A stretch of 64,000 nucleotides of DNA from Heterotrichella gracilis (taxonomy: Eukaryota; Sar; Xanthophyceae; Tribonematales; Xanthonemataceae): assembly GCA_032358255.1 (NCBI GenBank), contig JAULBX010028049.1, forward strand, positions 1-64,000, read 5' to 3'. Positions 58,750 through 64,000 of the stretch are shown in pieces; the first letter of the stretch is position 1; every line of letters begins with the position of its first letter. A program made the position numbers and the translations under genes. The notes under the pieces were generated by a model that had not been told where the DNA came from, searched no databases, and was given only the letters and a program-made list of their open reading frames with translations.

Positions 58750-60367
58750 ATGGTGCTGGGCGCAGAACCTGCTGCTGAGGGTCAGAAGGCAGAAGCTCCA
58801 GAGACCACGGCCAAAGCTAGTGCGCGTGACTGCAGTGGCTGCAACCGTCCACACAGTGTGTGCCTGTGCAGCCACCTGCCGCAGCCGCCAGTACAGCTGT
58901 CTGGCAAAGTACTGGTGCTGCAACACCCTTTCGAGAAGAAAAGGCGGTTGGCCACAGTGCCTGTGCTCAAGCGGTGCCTGAAAAACTGCAAAGTACTGAA
59001 CGGGAGGAGGTTCAAGGTACGAGTGCTGGTAGTCGCAGGAAGCAAGTGCACTGGTGTGTATTGCAGTGTTTACAGATATTGAGGTGGTGGGCATCCAACA
59101 AATGGCTGGTTTCATAGGGTGTATTGCCTGAGGTGGACTGCTTGGCATAGGCATGTGGATGCGCATGTGAAAGCGCATGCCAGGCGCCCTAGGCACTTGT
59201 ACCAATCCTTATCTTATGGGAAGTGTGGCGTGGATAACCCCTGGTGCGCACTGCCAATTATGCTCCTGGATGGATCTTAGTGGCATAGGTTTGCAGGGCT
59301 GGCACTTGGCAGCGGCTTGTGAAGGACATGGGTGCATGGCATGGCGGGCCTGGGGATGCGGCCATGCAATGGCATTGTGAATGTGACCCACATTGTGGTT
59401 CAGATTACGTATTTCACCACAGCCCAGACAGTGATGGTAATAAGCATTTAGGTCACTGGGTGACGGGCAGTTTATGGTACTAAACCCACGTGTTGAATTG
59501 AAGTTTTGCCTGACACATTGACCACCACAGGTGCAAGACACGCCGGAGCTGCTGGAGATTGTGAACGCAGCACGGGAGCAGCAGTATCCTCTCTTTGTGT
59601 TGTTCCCTGGTCCTGGGGCAGTGGATATAGCAGCAGTGGCCTCCTCTGCTGAGCACACAGCAAGGCTGCGCAGCAGCATGACAGCAGGTGCATCCACCCA
59701 AGCAGAGCAGCTGAACCACAACCAAGGAGCCGCAGTCAACACAGCAACGCCCAGTACACAGCATGAAGAGGATGAACAGGTACTGCCAGGTAGCATCCCC
59801 TCCAGCGATCCTCAACCCAGAGACAGCCATTGCCAAAATGATGGACGGCATGCGTACTCGTTGCTGGTCATTGATGGGACATGGAAGGAGGCAAAAGAGA
59901 TGTTTGGAGACATCGGACCCAAGATTCTACCACCGGAGGGGCCAGCAATCAGGGTTGAGCTACCACAAAATGGCCAGGGTGCAAGTACGCACACAATGCC
60001 GTTGAGAAAGGAGCCTACAGAAGGCTGCATGAGCACATTTGAGGCTGTGGCACGTACTTTGGCTTTCTTGGAGCAAGATACAGGCATGTCAACCTGTGTT
60101 GGTGACATCCAAGGCCAGCAATCCAGGGTGGCAACCCCCAGTGATGGCAAAAATGCTTGCAGTGATGTTGACCCATCCACCAGCCAAGCATTGGGACAAA
60201 TGTCCTTGCTGGATCAGCTGATGAGGCCAATGCAGCGAATGATAGAGATCCAGGCGCAATTTGACCCATCAGTACGAGGCCGGGTCAACGGGGAGCATGA
60301 GCATCTCTTCACGTCTACCAAGAAGAAGTTTGGATTCAGAATCAAACCTGGACATGCAGAGGACTGA
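58750..60367 (+). CDS. DTW-domain tRNA-uridine aminocarboxypropyltransferase
   Basis: Two exons, 58750-59016 and 59531-60367, joined in phase 0, give 367 residues. The start is the first ATG in the open frame. Four cysteines (28, 31, 38, 40) in CSGCNRPHSVCLC form the predicted zinc site. Next are LVLQHPFEKKRRLATVPVL (SAM-binding region), FPGPGAVDI, and the family signature DGTW at 204-207 within VIDGTWKEAKEM. Then REPTEGC-type KEPTEGCMSTFEAVARTLAFLE completes the DTW domain. This pattern matches DTWD2/TapT enzymes, which transfer the aminocarboxypropyl group of SAM to a D-loop uridine of tRNA (acp3U). An insertion of about 70 polar residues splits the domain before the DTW motif. Subgroup (DTWD1 or DTWD2) is inferred; DTWD2 fits better. 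Confidence 0.9.
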
Positions 60368-61633
60368 TGCATTAGCATATTGCCCAGCCAGTGCGCAGTG
60401 ACATGCCAATTCATATGACAGGGTGAAGCTGGGGCTTGAATTGTTGCTGCACTGGTACGCCATGCTGGTTTAGTACTGCTTGTCATGCGTGATGCCAAGT
60501 GGTGTGGTTTAAAGGCCATTATAGTGGAGTGCAAAGTCTTGGACTTGCTTTCATGTTTGGAGGCCGCTGCTGAGCAATTTTACATTCGTTGTGTGGGGCA
60601 CTGGCATTTAATTTACATATTTTCATGCCCTCCAATACTGCAGCAAGAATGGAGTCTCCTGACAGCCTGACAAGCTGCACCAAGCCCTATGTTTGGTCTG
60701 TAATCCTCAAATTGATCAACATGATGTGTGAGCACAGACTGAGTAGCGCTGACTGAGTGGCACTGAGTGGCGCTCTGATCAGATGGCATCATGCAAGTTG
60801 CTCAAAACCGTCACGGTTTTGAGCATGAGTCATTGTGACAGGCTGCCAGTCAAGTTCCCGATAAGAGGTCAGGAACTTGTTGGGACCCCAAGAAGTTAGA
60901 GATTAGGGTCAATTGAGCAATCTCTTTACTATACTGTTAGCTAGAGCAATTTGAAGTCTGCAGCTTCAGTGAACATCACCAATCTCATTAAATTAAATGT
61001 CAACTGATCAGAGTTGATCAATGTATCATTAATAATTGTAACGCCAGTTTCTTCGGAGGCTTTAAAGAGCTATGCAACTCCACTGATCAGTCCATAATGA
61101 TTCGTGATTTTTGCACCAGTTGGCATTGTTAGCAACTAGTTGAGGGACTTGGCAGTGCGTTTCATGCCGTCACCTCTCAGAATGGTTGTCGTGACAGGCT
61201 AAGCAGGGTCCCGCCGAGGTTTGTGACGCTGCAGGTTGCTGTCAACGAGACGGAAGATGTAGAAGTACAGTCTGAAACGTTAAACGGTTGTACACATCAA
61301 CAGTTTGGACGTGAGAGAGAGTCTGACAGGCAACAGAGAGATGGCTGCAAGGTGATCACACCAGAAACTGTGGTTCGAGGCAATGGTTGTCAACCAGGTG
61401 TCTATCTCTGAGTCAGTTGGTTGCTCGTTCACTGGACCACGTTAGGCAATGCCCTGAAAGTTGTACCACACTAGTCGTCAATTGTAACTCAGTTCAAGCA
61501 CAGTGTGTCACCCTTGGCCTCAGTTTCAGGTAAAGCACACACTTGACTAGACTAAGTCCTTACAAAGACTCAGCTGTGTCACAGGCTAAATAGATGACAG
61601 CATCGCTAATAAACTCACTGAGTGTGTAACACA
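60368..61633. other. Intergenic spacer
   Basis: 3' region of the DTW gene and upstream region of the last gene. It is AT-richer than the rest. A small inverted pair aaaaccgtcacggttttgag lies at about 60804-60823. No gene is seen. Confidence 0.5.
60804..60823. repeat. Short perfect hairpin
   Basis: caaaaccgt and acggttttg face each other around a single c, preceded and followed by ctc and gag. It lies about 440 bp past the stop codon of the DTW gene. A role as a 3' processing signal is possible but not supported. Confidence 0.5.
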
Positions 61634-64000
61634 ATGGACAAGCTTTCAAAATTTGACTTCCTGCTGGATGCCGTTGCACGAGTTAGTGCGTCACCTGTGG
61701 ACCACCAGCCTCAGTCACAGCCTGGAGGTATGGACCACCAGACATCCCTCTTTCAAGCCCCTCCTACCGATCCCCCTTTACATGAGGACCCACAGCTTGA
61801 TGATTGCAATGTCTCAGAGCATTCAGAGGTAAAGTGAAAGCCTGTGTGGCATGGTTTGGCATGGCATGTTTTGACTACTCAGTTGGCAATTGGTTTGAGA
61901 AGAATGAACGTCAATCCTCATTGTGAGCCAGTCATTATTCCTGATCACCACTATGGCCCATGAAGTAATGTTGTTTTAAGAACAAAACCTCGCCAAAGCT
62001 TGCCATTGACAAGGTGGCAGACCAGATGCATCATGCTGGGATAGGCAAGGTTGCCCAGGTGACTACCCACCCACAACCCACTCGTAGTGGGTTGCGCTTC
62101 TGCCCCACGACTCCAGGTTGTGCCCCCCCTTTCCCCATTGCTTTCTACAGTAGCAGCTTTCTACGGTAGCAGTATAATACACAGCCATACGCTACTTGTA
62201 AGAGCACTCAAGCCATTGGGTAACGATGGCAGTGTGGTTGGAAAGAATCCAATCATTATTGTTTCATTGACAATATGAATAACATTCAATAAACGGTGAT
62301 GCACAGGACGAACATGACAGCGACATGACATTGCCCACAGAAGAGGTCACTCGTGGGAGCTCAAAAGACCAGTCAGCTCAGATGGCCAGAATTAGAAAGG
62401 GAGCTGCTCACAAGAAAGTACGAAATGCCATTGCCAAATGCTTAGGTTGCATTCAATGCGCTTTGCTCATTAAATGCTGCACATAATTTGCCGCCATCAG
62501 CTTGGCCTTTAACTGGTCACCTGTTTAAATTGTTAAATATTGAAAAATTACAAATGTTGCCGCCAGGTCCTGACGCATCTGAGCTGACCATGTTTGTGCA
62601 GTTGATTGTCAGTGGCCGGCACCACCAAGCCCTGCGCAGTCCTGCCACTGCGGCGGCACCAAGAACCCTGAGAACTCGCCCCAGGAAGGTGAGTACGTTT
62701 TATACGCGTGATCACCCATGACAGCCATTTTGCTCGCAGCACAATACATTTCCTCTAGAGCTCTTGCTGTGTGTGGAAATACTCTTTGCACGTCTTTGAT
62801 GCTGAAATCATCTCAAAGAATATTATGTACCTTAATTTGGACTGTCCAAATGGTCACAATGATATGTTGGAAACCTGCGAATGGTTAGCAGAAAGGCTGA
62901 GATGTGCTAGCAGCTATCTGCAATGTATTTCCTGTTTGCATTTGTGTTCTTATGTACCATCACAGTTGTCATAGTGCAAAGCGTTTCTGCCCTTTTTCAA
63001 CATTTCCACCCTGAAACGTGCTGCAGACAATCATGACCGCACGCCCACAGAAGCGAGAGACGCGCATCCAGAAGGCCGCGAAGGTGATACTAGGCCATCT
63101 CCTCAATCACCTGCGGACTAGTCAGGATCTCACACTGGAAAGCGAAATCAGGTAAACTGTGCACATGAGGTGACGCCATTAGTTGCCCTAAAACAATGGC
63201 TGTCATGGTTTGCCATTGATTTCTCTTACTGACATGCATGCACATGATCCATATAGGCAGTCAAGCAAAAACCTTCTTCCTAATTTTAATAATTATCGAG
63301 GATTTATAAGGGTATCTGCTGCTCCATCCGGTGACGAGAAGCGAAATTGCCCCATAACGAGGGGCGTCACCATGGCATGGTTTTCCATTGACATGCATGT
63401 CCAGGCACTGTCGCAAAAATACGCTCAAAATATTAACAGTAAATTGAATGATAATGGAGTATTCTCATCCACTTGTCAAAAACACCTTACCCGCTGTTCC
63501 CGGATTACTGTTACAGTAGTCACCTGCCAGCATTTCCTTTCTTTGTATTTTAACGCAGGCGCACGTACGGCAACACCCCAGACACCTCCAAGGCCCTGCG
63601 GCTTCTCATGACTGACCACAAGATTGCAAGAGTCGGGAAAGGCGGCCGAGGAGATCCATTTCAGTACAGACTGACCGCTTCAGGCAAATCCTCAGGAGTG
63701 GGCTTGGCAGCAGCAGCCAGACCAGGACACAATTTCCCAGCCATGCCACCAGGCGCACCACCCACAGCAGCAGCTCCATCTGCGCACGCACCAATGTCAG
63801 CACCCACCAGATCACCACCTGCAACACTGTCCAGTGACCCAGAAGACAGCGAGCCACCCAGCCCAGCTCTGCACATTCCAAAGAAACCACGCAACGCCAG
63901 GAAAAGGCAGGTTCTGCAGCCAGTGGAGTCAACCAGCCTGCTCAACATTGCTCCCCACAACATGATCAACCAAGGACCAGCACTTGGTGTGGCACAACTG
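61634..64000 (+). CDS. Winged-helix-like protein, 3' end beyond window
   Basis: Exons 61634-61828, 62307-62417, 62602-62688, 63027-63151 and 63559 onward, all in phase and GT-AG. The last exon runs open to the window edge, so the gene is partial (at least 319 residues). The N-terminal third is acidic and disordered. Residues about 138-205 (RETRIQKAAKVILGHLLNHL, then SEIRRTYGNTPDTSKALRLL and KGGRGDPFQYRL) form three predicted helices followed by a Gly-rich turn and strand. That is the layout of a small winged-helix domain, which usually binds DNA. After it the protein is Pro/Ala-rich with a basic KKPRNARKRQ patch. I cannot name the family. The third exon (29 residues) is the least sure. Confidence 0.65.

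Overview
This is a nuclear segment of a eukaryote, most likely a green alga. The genes are split by many short spliceosomal introns, and several proteins start with transit-peptide-like leaders. Eukaryote-specific factors are present (SMG9, RRP12, an EEF2KMT-type methyltransferase, a DTWD2-type tRNA enzyme), along with plastid-flavoured ones (a TamB/TIC236-like protein and a GIY-YIG-like protein with a leader). Short tracts of the plant-type telomere repeat (CCCTAAA / TTTAGGG) are scattered through introns and spacers. A prasinophyte-type or other chlorophyte is my guess; the species cannot be read from this window.

Layout. 1-3076: no supported gene. 3077-6877 (+): PEP mutase/isocitrate lyase superfamily enzyme, 9 exons. 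8557-10496 (-): MYND zinc-finger protein, 3 exons. 12489-15824 (-): FAM86/EEF2KMT-like lysine methyltransferase, 7 exons. It shares a 558-bp divergent spacer with 16383-19932 (+): SMG9, a nonsense-mediated decay factor, 8 exons. 20521-27180 (-): TamB/AsmA-like (TIC236-related) protein, at least 11 exons. 28086-31308 (+): aldo-keto reductase, 7 exons. 32723-33981 (+): multi-pass membrane protein with signal peptide, 2 exons. 34398-35905 (+): truncated duplicate of the aldo-keto reductase. 36849-40200: repeat-rich and gene-poor, with complex hairpins and an unknown exon pair. 41035-44611 (-): plastid-targeted GIY-YIG-like protein, 7 exons. 45902-56702 (+): RRP12 ribosome-biogenesis factor, 19 exons. 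Its introns carry three near-identical copies of a candidate box C/D snoRNA and one LINE-type reverse-transcriptase fragment. 58750-60367 (+): DTW-domain tRNA aminocarboxypropyltransferase. 61634 to beyond 64000 (+): a winged-helix-like protein cut by the window edge.

Most exon models close in frame when their lengths are summed (350, 460, 445, 450, 393, 338, 395, 1351 and 367 residues), which is good internal evidence that the junctions are right.

The most unusual feature runs across genes. In at least a dozen introns one edge of an exon, including its splice site, is present again as a decayed or intact copy 40-200 bp away. In most cases a tract of telomere-type heptamers lies between the two copies. 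This looks like a recurrent process that duplicates a short exon/intron boundary and captures telomeric DNA at the junction. The copies range from identical over 55 bp to heavily diverged, so it has acted repeatedly. The second point of interest is the RRP12 intronic snoRNA trio, whose predicted guide matches a conserved 18S rRNA segment.
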